Shown: positions 23,554 to 34,573, counted from the stretch's first letter. The stretch is DNA of 64,000 nt from Sipunculus nudus (GCA_026874595.1 CM049317.1:39022401-39086400), one strand, 5' to 3'. Numbers and translations are program-made. Notes: generated from the sequence alone by a model not told the origin.

Positions 23554-26082
23554 GCTCCCTTAGCAAAACGAAAAGTTTGCTGCTGCTTTGCTGCAACTGT
23601 GCTGAAAAACAGCAGAAACCAAAATAGGCTGCAAGAAGAGTGTGCAGGAAGGCTGCAGCTAGCTGCATGCTTCCCGCTGCCTGCCATAGGCTGCAGGAAA
23701 GTGTGCAGCAAATCTGAATTTTGTGCTGGAAGGTTGCGGGAAGGTTGCGGCTAGCCGCAGTCCCATGGAGTATCCGAATACTGTGTGCAGCAAGGCTGCG
23801 GGAGGGTTGTGGCTACTTGCAGTCCTATAAAGTTGACTAAATGCTGTGTGCAGGAAGGCTGCGGGAGGATTGCGGCTAGCCGCAGCCTTTTTTCAGTTTT
23901 ATTTGCTCTACTTTTTCTTGTCTTATTCTGCTCTCATTGGCTAAACTGATTTTGGAGGGAAAGGCAGCCATTTTTGCAAAATTGGGAAAAGACAGTGCTT
24001 TGTTAGCTCTTGTAAAAATATGAAGATCTGTGCCAAATAGCTAAAGTAAGAGTAACATTCAACAGATCCAGCATGTTCAGAGGACTCATTAGATTAATTA
24101 GAACATACAATCACTTGATGGGAGGACAAAGAGAGGGTGTTATGTTACTACCACCTGTAAGTTTGAACTGCATATTTGTACCCCAAGGGCTGCCACAGCA
24201 AGAATTAACAAGTGCTGCCAAGCACTGATAAGAGTGATTTTTCATCAGTAATTCTGTCAGTTTTCCTTTGTTATTTAGTGCTTTTACCTGTTAAGAAAAT
24301 AAGATAATGTTATTATCATGCTTTGCCTTATCATATGACATATTTATCGAAAGATACAAAAAAAAGATTAAAAAAACCACCCACCCATACTAATATCTAA
24401 AAAAAAAAGTGCAAAGAGAACCATATCTTTTTTTGGCCTTACTGGTATTTTGTGTATTTAAAATTAAAAAAGTGTATAAGTTAAATTTATTTCATGCCAA
24501 GAGGATGTTTGGACCAAGTCTACCCATCGCCCGAAGGCGTCTCGGGACAGGCAACATGGCGGACCACCCAGAACGAAAGATCAACAAGTGACACAAACAC
24601 TGAAAGAAGTTGTTACCTCTCATATATACAAAAAATTGTGTATGCATGATTCCCTTGTATGAATCTTGTAGCTTAATGTTGCCCGAATATTAATATTATT
24701 TTTGGATCATTACCAGAAACTCACAGCGCTGACTGTACAAATTGTACTGCAGTGTAGTCTACACGCAAAGTGACAGAAGGAAACTAATATTAAATTCTCA
24801 TTATAAAGTTAATTGTATGTTCACAAAGTGATCATATCCCCATGTGGACATGTTTGATGAAGTACTGATGTGCCCTTTTCTTGTTTTATGTTTAAAAATG
24901 CTGATAAATTGCAGTTAAATGTCAGAAGTGGCAGCTGCTTGGCAGAGGATAATAGAAGTTTTCAATAAAATTTATATTGTAAACATATCTCTTTTGCAAA
25001 CTTCATAAAATTTCTCTTATTTTTAATTGAAAGCAATATAACAACGTATTTCTTGCCACAACATCACTTAAATAAAAATTAAGTACATATTTAAAGAAGG
25101 CTGTGGGAAGTGTGCAAGAAGGCTGCAGCAGTGTGAGAGAAGGCTGCGGGAAGTGTGCAAGAAAGGCTGCGGGAAGTGTGTGAGAAGGCTGCGGGAAGTG
25201 TGCAGGAAGTATGCAAGAAGGCTGCAAGAAGGCTGCGGGAAGTGTGAGAGGCTGGGGGAAGTGTGCAAGAAAGGCTGCGGGAAGTGTGCGGGAAGTGTGA
25301 GAGGCTGTGGGAAGTGTGAGAGGCTGCAGGAAGTGTGCAAGAAGGCTGCAGGAAGTGTGCAAGAAGGCTGCGGGAAGTGTGCAAGAAGGCTGCAGGAAGT
25401 GTGCGAGAAGGCTGCGGGAAGTGAGCGGGAGGTATGCAAGAAGGCTGCGTAAGTGTGCGGGAAGTGTGAGAGGCTGTGGGAAGTGTGCAAGAAAGGCTGC
25501 AGGAAGTGTGGGAGAAGGCTGCGGGAAGTATGCAAGAAGGCTGCAAGAAGGCTGCGGGAAGTGTGAGAGGCTGGGGGAAGTGTGCAAGAAGGCTGCAGGA
25601 AGTGTGCAAGAAGGCTGCAGGAAGTGTGCAAGAAGGCTGCGGGAAGTGTGCAAGAAGGCTGCAGGAAGTGTGCGAGAAGGCTGCGGGAAGTGAGCGGGAG
25701 GTATGCAAGAAGGCTGTGTAAGTGTGCGGGAAGTGTGAGAGGCTGTGGGAAGTGTGCAAGAAAGGCTGCAGGAAGTGTGCGAGAAGGCTGCGGGAAGTGT
25801 GCCGAAAGGCTGGGGAAGTGTGAGAGGCTGCGGGAAGTGTGCAAGAAAGGCTGTGGGAAGTGTGCGAGAAGGCTGCAGGAAGTGTGCAGAAAGGCTGCAG
25901 GAAGGCTGCGGGAAAAGGGCTGCGGGTAAGCTGCAGGAAAAGGGCTGCGGGAACATAGGTTGCAGCAAGGTTGCCGCAAACTAATTTGCATGGCAAATTG
26001 TGACCTTGCTGCAAGGTTGCTGCAAAGCTGCAGCAAGTTTGCAGCAACAGTGTGTGGCAAGCTCTATTTTTGCTAAGGGAGC
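23554..26082. mobile_element. TIR-bounded element carrying a GC-rich satellite
   Basis: Perfect 15-bp inverted repeats GCTCCCTTAGCAAAA (23554-23568) and its complement (26068-26082) bound 2.5 kb. Similarity extends inward imperfectly through TTGCTGCAA-type blocks. Inside are a GCTGCGGGAAG-rich left part, an AT-rich middle and the 22-bp satellite at 25097-25960. The element splits a family-2 body whose flanking text is otherwise continuous. No target duplication could be settled and no transposase is visible, so the superfamily is unknown. Confidence 0.6.
25097..25960. repeat. GC-rich tandem satellite, 22-bp unit, about 38 copies
   Basis: The unit GCTGCGGGAAGTGTGCAAGA plus AG (22 bp) has GAGAGGCTG and GCAGGAAG variants. 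It lacks stops on both strands in most frames, which creates several overlapping open frames of 80-330 codons; these are artefacts. Its base composition contrasts strongly with the AT-rich surroundings. Confidence 0.9.
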
Positions 26083-26262
26083 TAGCATCACCAAATTTTT
26101 TGCAAATAATCAGTCATCTGAAAAACTCTATCAGATTTTGTTTATTTTTTTTCTAACTGCATTTTCTTAAATTTTATAGGGAAAAAGCTGAAAAAGCTTT
26201 AAAAATCTTCTTCTCCGAAACTGTCCAGCCAAATTGTCCAATATTTCACAGAAATGATCCCT

Positions 26263-26504
26263 GGAACTATATTCTCAGAGTTTGGGGGTATGTTTGAGCA
26301 CCCTAGAAATAATGCAAAATAAGCACAAATTGCAAGATTCCTCATGAAAAGCCGGTTGGTTTGTCATCAGATTTGTTGTGCTTATGGGTCTTGATGAACT
26401 TAAGCTAAAATGCATGAACAGTGATGCCACCTACATTATCTTAATTTGTTGTCTGTGCAAGGACATGTTGTCAACATGTCAGTCAGCTGAGCCATGGGTC
26501 ACTT
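26263..26504 (+). mobile_element. Family-1 tail region closing the nested stack
   Basis: This block matches 63080-63315 (TTTGGGGGTATGTTTGAGCA, TGTCTGTGCAAGGAC) and ends CAGTCAGCTGAGCCATGGGTCAC. It plausibly is the right end of the family-1 element whose head lies at 22785. Confidence 0.65.
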
Positions 26505-26519
26505 TTTAATAAATAGTTA

Positions 26520-26919
26520 AACTCTCATATCATTTGTGCTAGTGCTACTCTTGGGTATAGATAACCTGTAATTATTGAATAACAGTCAACTCTTTTGTAA
26601 AAAGCATGATAGCTTACATGACTTATAGTGGAACTTTTTCTCTAATACTTCTGCTGCAATGTAGATACATTTATTAGGCCAAGTCAAAACCTGTGTGACA
26701 ATAGCACTCCTTTTCCAAATGAAAATAATATAAATGAGATCAGCCCTCTTCCTTCTCCAAGGATTTTATCAAAATCTTTACATAACTTGGGTTAAACGCC
26801 ATCATCCTATTAAATCAGCTTATACTACCACACAAAACCAACAATTGACTACCCCTTCTTCAAAATTATATTTTATGATCATAAATAACAGCTGAGTGCC
26901 GTGACTCATGGGTCCCTTG
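26520..26919 (+). mobile_element. Second family-1 tail block
   Basis: Text at 26630-26919 matches 61450-61740 (CTTCTGCTGCAATGTAG, GGCCAAGTCAAAACC, ATCAAAATCTT). It ends CAGCTGAGTGCCGTGACTC then ATGGGTCCCTTG. It is a separate tail variant from the one at 26504, so two family-1 elements contributed to this region. Confidence 0.6.
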
Positions 26920-27036
26920 TTTTCTTCAGTATATCTGGTACAGATGGCAAAATAGAGGATGCACACATGCAAGTTTGCATATACGTTTTTGTTTGTGCAG
27001 GTTGAAATTATACCAAGTGTGCACTCTGTGCATGTA

Positions 27037-28286
27037 CAGTGGAACCCCACCTTGCGACCACCCAATATTGCGACCACCCCACAATTACGACCACTTTGCT
27101 TGGTCCCGAATTTTTTTTAGTTTATTTATGTTTAAAAATGACTCAAAATTACGACCACCCCTTAATTCAAAATTATGACCAGGTATCCTGGCCCCAGCGC
27201 TAATGCGACCCCGCTAATGCGACCACCGCCGAGAAGTACTGAAACAACTTTTATCATGAGTCAATGGCTGCGCCTTGTCACCGGCGCCTTAACGAAAGAT
27301 CAAAGAAGGTAACAAGGGTTCCCAACCCTAGTGTAACCCTTCCTGACTCGGTGTCCGCGCTGAGACTCATTGAGGCGTACATTGTAGATCAAAGAGGGTG
27401 ACTAACGGCTGATTACCTATAATAAGTCCGTCTGCCTGGCTAACTGTCCTTGGGTCTTGGGCTAGCGATGCTTATTGCCCCTTAGTGATCACCTGTATTA
27501 CAGCTACCAAAAGTGCGGGGGTGAGAGCTTAATATTTTTACTCATCACAAAATGTTTGATCCTCATTGGTCAAATTAACGATCTAGTTAATCCTAAATGT
27601 GCTCATACCTTACTCACACTGAGTATTGAGCAGTCAGTCAAATGTATAAATACAATGCTTGCATTGGGACAAATCCGTTGTCTTGCCTTATCAGATAAAT
27701 CGCTGTCAGTTTATTTCTCTGCTGGTTCAGTTTGCGTTTAAATTGCTTGCTGTTGTGTGACCATGCCTCGGAAAAAAGCGCTCCTTGAAGGAGGAAGTGG
27801 TGTTAATCAAGGCGGAAACACCAGGATGCAGTCAGCGCCAACTGGCTTAGCAGTTAAGCGTTGGTAAAACTCAAGTGCACGCAATATATACTACGGCAGA
27901 GGGCTAAAAATATGACAGCCACGTATTATGTTCAATTTGTTCAAGTAGGTTATCTTCGTATTGTCTCTAGTGTAATTATGTGTTAATCATCAGTCACTAG
28001 GTATGTGTCAATGTATATATATTTTTATCATGAATAAATATATAAAACAATTTTGTTTTCTTTTCAGATTCACAAAATAAAACATTCCTAATAAGGGTTC
28101 TCTGCTTAGTAAAATATTTTGTTATAATTCACATTAAAGATATGCAATATATACAAACTGATACACATTTAAAAAACATCGCCGTGATATATGCAACCAA
28201 GGTAAGAGTTTCACAAATACGACCACCCCCAAATTACAACCACTTTGCTTAGTCCCCAGGGTGGTCGTAATTGTGGGGTTCCACTG
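27037..28286. mobile_element. pogo/Tigger-like element (Tc1-mariner superfamily), TA target
   Basis: The ends CAGTGGAACCCCAC are exactly inverted at both sides (27037-27050 and 28273-28286). A further inverted block CGACCACCC extends the TIR to about 27 bp with one indel. Both ends are flanked by TA (27035-27036 and 28287-28288), the canonical Tc1/mariner duplication. CAGTGGAAC ends are typical of pogo/Tigger relatives. The 1250 bp contain no full transposase. A 34-codon frame at 27763-27867 starting MPRKKAL resembles the basic start of some pogo-type proteins, but it is too short to prove a remnant. Confidence 0.8.
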
Positions 28287-28517
28287 TATTGTAAACCAAT
28301 AAAAAACATGTTGGTCCAGTTTCTTATATTTTTTCTCTTCATAAACATCACAATCATAAATTTGCAGTTCTATTCTTTGAGCAACAGAAACTCAGGAACA
28401 AGCAAATTTTCGCACTAGTATTACAAGGTGCATGTTGAACCCTTTTGATGCATGTAGGTTTTGTTTCAAGGGTGCTTCTGGAGCATGTTAATTTTTTTGC
28501 CTAATTCCTACCCTGTG

Positions 28518-29552
28518 GTATTGTGTATCTTCATGATATCTGGTATTGTGTTTCTTCATGGTGTCTGGTCCTGTGTTTCTTCATGAAATCTAGTGTTTCT
28601 TCATGATATCTGGTGCTGTGTTTCTTCATGATATCTGGTATAGTGTTTTTTCATGATATCTAGTATTTTTTCATCATGATATCTGGTAGAGTGTTTCTTC
28701 ATGATGTCAGGTGCTGTATTATATGTTACATATCTAATGCTGTGTTTATTCATGATATCTAGTATTTTTTCTTCATGATATCTAGTATTTTTTCTTCATG
28801 TATTCTGGTGCTGTGTTTCTTCATGATATTTGGTGCTATGTTTCTTCATGATATCTGGTGCTTTGTTTCTTCATGATATCTGGTGCTGTTTCTTCATGAT
28901 ATCTAGTGTAGTGTTTCTTCATGATATCAAGTATTTTTTTCTTCATGATATCTGGTGCTGTGTTTCTTCATGATATTTGGTGCTGTGTTTCTTCATGATA
29001 TCTGGTGCTGTGTTTCTTCATGATCTGGTGCTGTGTTTATTCATGGTATCTGTTGCTGTGTTTATTCATGATATCTGGTGCTGTGTTTATTCGTGTTATC
29101 TCGTGCTGCGTTTCTCATGATATCTGGTGCTGTGTTTCTTCATGATATCTGGAATAGTATTTTTTTCATGATATCTGGTGCTGTTTCTTCATGATATCTA
29201 GTATAGTGTTTCTTCATGATATCTAGTATTTTTTCTTCATGATATCTGGTGCTGTGTTTCTTTATTATATCTGGTGCTGTGTTTCTTCATGATATCTGTT
29301 GCTGTGTTTCTTCATGATCTGGTGCTGTGTTTCTTCATGATATCTGGAATAGTGTTTTTTGATGATATCTGGTGCTGTGTTTCTTCATGATATCCAGTAT
29401 TTCTTCTTTGTGATATCTGATGCTGTGTTTATTCATGTTACTGGTGCTGTGAATCTTCATGATATCTGGTAAGTGTTTTTTTTCATGATGTCAGGTGCTG
29501 TAATTTTACATGATATCTGGTGCTGTGTTTCTTCATGATATCTAGTATTTTT
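28518..29552. repeat. 25-bp satellite, main block (about 40 copies)
   Basis: Unit GTGCTGTGTTTCTTCATGAT plus ATCTG, with a variant carrying TCTAGTATTTTTTCTTCATG. The same satellite reappears at 32032-32060 and 33190-33425. The gaps between are occupied by the family-2 element (29553-32031) and a 180-bp repeat block. The simplest reading is one original array split by insertions in the T-run of the TCTAGTATTTTT variant. Confidence 0.9.
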
Positions 29553-30317
29553 AGCGAACCTGTGAGCTTATGTGATGGCGTAGCGTCGTCTGTCCATCGT
29601 CAGGCGTCTGCCGTCCGCCGCCAGGGCTTGCTTTCCTCCGTCCATGGCAGTAAGTCAGAAACCGTTGAAGCTAGCAGATCCAAATTACATGTAAGAATGA
29701 ATCACATGTGAAACTTGGTGCCCTGGAGCTTATTATTGGGTATCTGCATTAATTTAGATTTTATAGAGAAAAAGCTTAAAAACATTTAAAAATCTTCTTC
29801 TCTGAAACTGTCGAGCCAAATTGTCTAATATTTCACAGAAATGATCCCTGGGACAATCTCATTCAAGTTTGTTCAAATGGTTCCAGTTCAGAGATTTTTG
29901 GCCCAGTTACAGGAGGTTGAACTTAGTCATCTGTCCAAAAAAAGCACACTAAAATTAAAATCTCAAAAACGGCTAGAGCTATAATCACCAAATTTTATAC
30001 CAATGTTTGTCACATTTGTCATATCTGATTTTGAGGTATTGGTGGCGCCACCTACATTGATGTGTTTTTTACAAGCGAAAATGTAATTTTAAACTCTTCT
30101 AGCTTATACACTGATTTATGATGAAACTTTTCAGCTGAATGGTTTAAACTTTACAAGAATTATTCTATGGTAGGGTTCTGCAAGTTTTATTAGAATATAT
30201 TGGGTAAATACAGTTTTAAAAAAACATTATGGCCAATTGAAAAAGGCAGCCAAGTCAAGAGGTCACTCTGTACAAACAGGTGGGGTCCAGACATCACCAT
30301 GGCAACTGACCTGGCTC

Positions 30318-30394
30318 GGGGGGGGGGGGGGGGGGGGGGTGTCTAAACAATGTGTCTAGACGTCTAGACACAGCATCTAGACACAATGTTTAGA
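30318..30394. other. G22 tract beside nested TCTAGAC palindromes
   Basis: Twenty-two consecutive G (30318-30339) are followed by a perfect 20-bp palindrome GTGTCTAGACGTCTAGACAC (30352-30371). This is flanked by an outer inverted pair, TCTAAACAATGTGTCTAGA (30342-30360) against 30376-30394, with one mismatch. The block lies inside the family-2 element. The G tract length may be inexact because such runs are error-prone in assembly. Confidence 0.85.
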
Positions 30395-30489
30395 TGCAGA
30401 ATTCCCAGATTATTGGAACTACATCTTTCAACCAGTACTGTTTGAAAAAACTTGGTTTGTATTTTAAGCAAATTAGGTTTATCATCAGG

Positions 30490-31765
30490 TCACATGTGAA
30501 CTGCTGCTCCCTCATTTTTGGTTGACCTCTGATCTTTCCTTGATGCCCAGCACCTTATGTGCGTTTGTTGCCACACAAACCCGCATATCTTGGGAACCAT
30601 TTGACCAGTCAAGCTAATTATTTTGCACAAATGTAGCCCTTTGATAGCTTTATAACATACACTAAAATCGTGGTGCCACTTTTTTTGCATGTGTTTAGAT
30701 CTCACATAGCTCCTAATCATAATCAAAACTGGTGGGGCCACCTGCAACCATTAATGCAAAGCACCCATCTGTTCATCTGCCTTGGGATAATATCACTCAT
30801 ATCTCAGCAATGGTTTGACTTATCCACCTGAAATTTTGCAGGTTTATACATCCTGGACAGCTTTATCAATTTTATGACAGATGGCACCAACTACATTCAC
30901 GTTTACTGTGCAGACATCCAAGCTCATTTCTCGAGAACCGTTTGACAGATTGGGCCAAAATTTTGAATGTGTATAGATCTTTCGTAGCTCTTCATCATAG
31001 GCAAAACTGGTTGCGCCACCTGCAACCACTTATGCACAGAGTTCATCTGTTAATTTGCCATGGGATAAAATCAATCATATCTCAGCAGTGGTTTGAATTA
31101 TCCACCTGAAATTTTGCAGGTTTATACATCCTTGACAGCTTTCTTGATTTATGACAGGTGGCGCCACCTACATTCATGTTTACTCTGCAGACATCCAAGC
31201 TCATATCTCGGGAACTGTTTGACTGATTGGGCCAAAATTTTGCATGTGTATAGGTCTCACATAGCTCCTGATCATAATCAAAACTGGTGGCGCCACCTGC
31301 AACTATTAATGCAAAGCACCCGTCTGTTCATCTGCCTTTGGATAAAATCACTCATATCTCAGCAATGGTTTACCTTATCCACCTGAAATTTTGCAGGTTT
31401 ATACATCCTGGACAGCTTTCACGATTTTATGACAGGTGGCATAACCTACATTCACGTTTACTCTGCAGACATCCAAGCTCATATCTCAGTAACCTTTTAA
31501 CCAAGTTGGGCCAAAATTTTGCATATGTATAGATTTCACATAGCTCTTCATCGTAAGCAAAAATGGTGGCGCCACCTGCAACCACTTATGAACACCGTCC
31601 ATCTGTTCATCTGTCTTGTGATAAAATCACTCATATCTCAGCTGTGGTTTGACTTATCCACCTGAAATTTTGCAGGCTTATACATCCTGGACAGGTTTCT
31701 CGATTTTATGACAGGTGAGGTGGCACCACCTACATTCACGTTTACGCTGTAGACATCCAGGCTCA
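30490..31765 (+). repeat. 278-bp tandem core repeat, four to five copies
   Basis: The landmark TATCCACCTGAAATTTTGCA occurs at 30821, 31099, 31376 and 31655, spacing 277-279 bp, with a diverged partial copy to the left. Each unit carries GGTGGCGCCACC-type palindromes (perfect at 31157-31168, 31286-31297 and 31566-31577; diverged in the first unit). It forms the internal tandem core of the family-2 element. Short frames inside are artefacts. Confidence 0.85.
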
Positions 31766-32057
31766 TATGCAACCCACCTCACTCTATTCCCCTTGCCACT
31801 TAATCCATGCCTCACATGCCTCTGATTTCTGCAGATACACATAGTCGCTTGTCGACTACCCATATTCAAGTTTTAAAATATCTTAGTCTGAAACTTGCAG
31901 GTCCGAAATGTCCATTTTGCCGGAATCATAATGACTTCAGGACTTAAAAGGATCAATATTAATTTTTAAAAATAATCCTTCATTCATACTCCTAAACTTT
32001 TCACAGGTTCGCATTAGGCCTGTAGGCCTTGTTTCTTCATGATGTCTAGTATTTTTT

Positions 32058-33189
32058 ATGCCCTCACCATAAAGTGGTAGTTTTACCCATGTCCGTCATA
32101 CCGTCATTCAATCCTTCTGTCATTCCAAAATCAAACAGTTGTACAGAATTTTTTTCGCAAGGCCTGCAGATATTGACCTGATTTTAGATGTGTGGTTAGA
32201 TGATGACCAGTTACAGATCGAGTTCGCGTATTGTCTCAGTTGACCTACTTTTGACTGTATTACAACTCCTGAACATAGAAAATTTCATGAAAAATAGAAA
32301 TTTTCATGACAAATGCACATGTATGGCCTTTTTTTCTCAATGCTTGCAGTTATTGGCCTTATTTTTGGTGTGTTGGTGCATAATGACCACTTACAGATTA
32401 AGGTTTGCGTTTTATCCCGGTTGACCTACTTTTGACCGTATGACGGCTCCTGAACATAGAAAATTTCATGAAAAATTGAAATTTTCATGATAAATGCACA
32501 TGTACAGACTTTTTTTCGCATACCTGCAGATATTAGCCTGATTTTTGGTGTGTGGGTGCATAATGACCAGTTACAGATCGAGTTTGTGTTTTGTAGTGGT
32601 TGACCTTCTTTTGAGCGCATGACAGCTCCTGAACATAGAAAATGATAATTGCACATGTACAGACTTTTTTTCGCATACCTGCAGATATTAGTCTGATTTT
32701 TGGTGCGTGGCATGATCATGACCAGTTACAGATTGAGTTTGCGTTTTGTTCCGTATGATGCCCAAAGAACGGAAAATTTCATGTAAATAGAAATTTTCAT
32801 GATAACTTCACATGTATGGACTTTCCGTCATTCTGATATCAAACAGTTGTGCAGATTTTTTTTTTTGCAGTGCTTGCAGATATTGAGCTGATTTATTGTA
32901 CCTTGCCAGATCATGACCAGTTTCAGATCAAGTTTGCGTTCACAGTTCACTAACTTTTGACTGTATGACAGCACCTGAACATAGAAATTTCATAAAAAAT
33001 TGAAATTTTCATGATAAATGACTTTTTTTCGCAATGCCTGCAGATTTTGGCCTGATTTTACGTGTGTGGGTCCATAATGACCACTTACAGATCAAGTTTG
33101 CATTTTGTCCTTGTTCACCTTCTCTTGACTGTATGACAGCTCCTACAAACTTTAACAAATATTTCTAATTTGCTCCAGGCGTTCCTACA
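32058..33189 (+). repeat. About 180-bp tandem repeat block, six copies, within the 25-bp satellite
   Basis: The unit contains TTTTTTTCGCAATGCCTGCA, GATATTGGCCTGATTTTTGG, GACCAGTTACAGATC and GAACATAGAAAATTTCATG. Copies start near 32140, 32328, 32507, 32662, 32846 and 33010. It follows TCTAGTATTTTTT of the satellite and begins ATGCCCTCACCATAAAGTGG. It may be a third T-run-inserted element, but no paired tail was recognised. Confidence 0.75.
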
Positions 33190-33425
33190 CATCATGGTGC
33201 TGTGTTTCTTCATGATATCTGGTGCTGTTTCTTCATGATATCTGGTTTAGTGTTTCTTCATGATATCTGGTATAGTGTTTCTTCATGATATCTGGTATAG
33301 TGTTTCTTCATGATATCTAGTATTTTTTCATTGTGATATCTGGTAGAGTGTTACTTCATGATGTCAGGTGCTGTAATTTTACATGATATCTGATGCTGCC
33401 TGTGTTTCTTCATGCTATCATTCAC
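33190..33425. repeat. 25-bp satellite, right block (about 9 copies)
   Basis: Same unit as at 28518 (TTCTTCATGATATCTGGTGC). It stops about 50 bp before the splice acceptor of the PAQR coding exon, so the satellite lies in the intron preceding that exon. Confidence 0.85.
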
Positions 33426-33452
33426 TATCATTTGACAACTCCTGCTCTACAA

Positions 33453-33474
33453 TACTTTCTTTTTATCATTGCAG
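33453..33474 (+). promoter_or_regulatory. Splice acceptor of the PAQR coding exon
   Basis: A pyrimidine-rich run CTTTCTTTTTATCATTGCAG ends at 33474, immediately before GGGTGCATTGACAG and the start codon 20 bp later. This suggests an intron within the 5' untranslated region. It is predicted from sequence context only. Confidence 0.65.
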
Positions 33475-34505
33475 GGGTGCATTGACAGTTAACCATGGAT
33501 ACACAGAAGATGCAGTCGCAACTGTACCGGGTGGAAGAAATGCCGGAGCACTTCCATGAGCTGTACATAGAATCCGGGTACCGCTCCCCGTATAGCACTG
33601 CCTCACAGTGCATCAAAAGTATATTTCTGCCAACAAACGAAACGCTCAATGTTTGGACCCACCTCATGCCGGGTCTGTATTTCTGGTGGGTTCTTTACCT
33701 CCTTTCACAAGAGATCAGCTTTATAGATGATCCATACATGTGGCCAATGTTTGCTTATATGGTCTCAGTGTGCCTTTTCCCTATAGCTAGTGCATTGGCT
33801 CACATTTTTAATACCATGTCAGACACTGCGCGCCACACTTGTTTCTTTATAGACTATATGGCCTTGAGTTTATATTCGCTGGGAGCAGCTATTGCCTACA
33901 ATGCTTACATATTCCCAAAATCCCTAATGGGAACAACATTTGCTAAATGCTACCTGCCAATAGCTGTGGTGAATGCTGTGGTGTCCATGGTGATGATGTG
34001 TGAAACACGCTTCATGGAACATGGCATTAGGAAGAAAATACTACGATTGTGCTCACTTGGAATCCCATATATGTTTGACAGTCTTCCGGTCATTTACCGC
34101 ATCATTTACTGTGAGGCAGGAGACTGTGATAGCAATGCCCTGTGGCTGCACACACGCCAATTTGGACTTGCTTTTTCAGCAGCTGCACTCTATTCAAGCC
34201 ATATGCCGGAGAGGTTGAGACCAGGGGTGTTTGACATCATTGGGCACAGCCATCAGCTTTTTCATATTTGTTCTGTACTTGGATCTTACGATCAGATGCG
34301 TGGACTGCTTCTTGATGCTCAAGAACGACGGGACTACCTGATGACCCATGTACCACCCTCCACCTTCAGTGGTACTGTGGGACTACTTGCAGTGGTTGCT
34401 GTAATTGATCTCATTATTTTACTGCTGTTCACACGACGACTCTGTCTGACGTTACAGAGTGTCAACGATGCTAACTACAGCCTCACTCACCATAAGGTCC
34501 ACTGA
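33475..34505 (+). CDS. PAQR: Membrane progestin/adipoQ receptor, class II PAQR (mPR-type)
   Basis: A 336-residue seven-helix receptor of the PAQR family; the start codon is at 33495 and the stop ends at 34505. Class II members (mPRs) sit in the plasma membrane and mediate rapid, non-genomic steroid signalling. Visible hallmarks are an N-terminal FHE-YI-SGYR block (20-30), NETLNVWTH (48-56), the S-x3-H motif SALAH (99-103) in helix 2, Asp120 in helix 3 (FFIDY) and GHSHQLFH (250-257) with the H-x3-H pair. In adipoQ receptors the matching His/Asp residues bind zinc. The N-terminal block resembles PAQR5/6, but an uninterrupted coding exon is more like PAQR7/8/9, so the subtype is left open. The start is favoured by AACCATGG context and follows a polypyrimidine tract and acceptor TTGCAG ending at 33474, which implies a non-coding upstream exon outside the repeats. 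Length is normal for the family. Confidence 0.93.
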
Positions 34506-34569
34506 TATCGGTGCTTCTAGGAAATTCTAAAGTGCCACAAATCAAAGTCATTGTGATTCAAACCTATGG

Positions 34570-34573
<4 letters not shown>

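Larger units (their letters stand above)
23474..26262 (+). mobile_element. Helentron-like element, family 2, inserted in family 1 and itself interrupted
   Basis: The head AGCGAACCGGTGAGC matches the family-2 head at 29553. The body resumes after the TIR element, with AAAAATCTTCTTCTCCGAAA and a block matching 29770-29850. At about 26262 the sequence switches to family-1 tail text, so the family-2 3' end is missing and this copy is a deletion or recombination product. Confidence 0.6.
29553..32031 (+). mobile_element. Helentron-like element, family 2, complete
   Basis: It starts AGCGAACCTGTGA directly after TCTAGTATTTTT of the 25-bp satellite. It ends TCACAGGTTCGC (32001-32012), a spacer, an AGGCCT-GT-AGGCCT hairpin (32016-32029) and TTG, then returns to satellite sequence TTTCTTCATG. 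GCGAACCTGTGA and TCACAGGTTCGC are perfect 12-bp inverted copies; the right one is subterminal, followed by the hairpin. This end layout, insertion within a T-run without visible duplication, and a tandem-repeat core match what is known of Helentrons and their non-autonomous relatives. No Rep/helicase frame is present. Confidence 0.75.

Noticed and set aside
24409-24591. 60-codon + strand frame ending in a charged tail
   Set aside because: Short, inside a TIR element, with no motif or splice support.
25003-26060. Multiple overlapping frames on both strands in the GC-rich block
   Set aside because: They are explained by the 22-bp satellite, which lacks stops in most frames on both strands.
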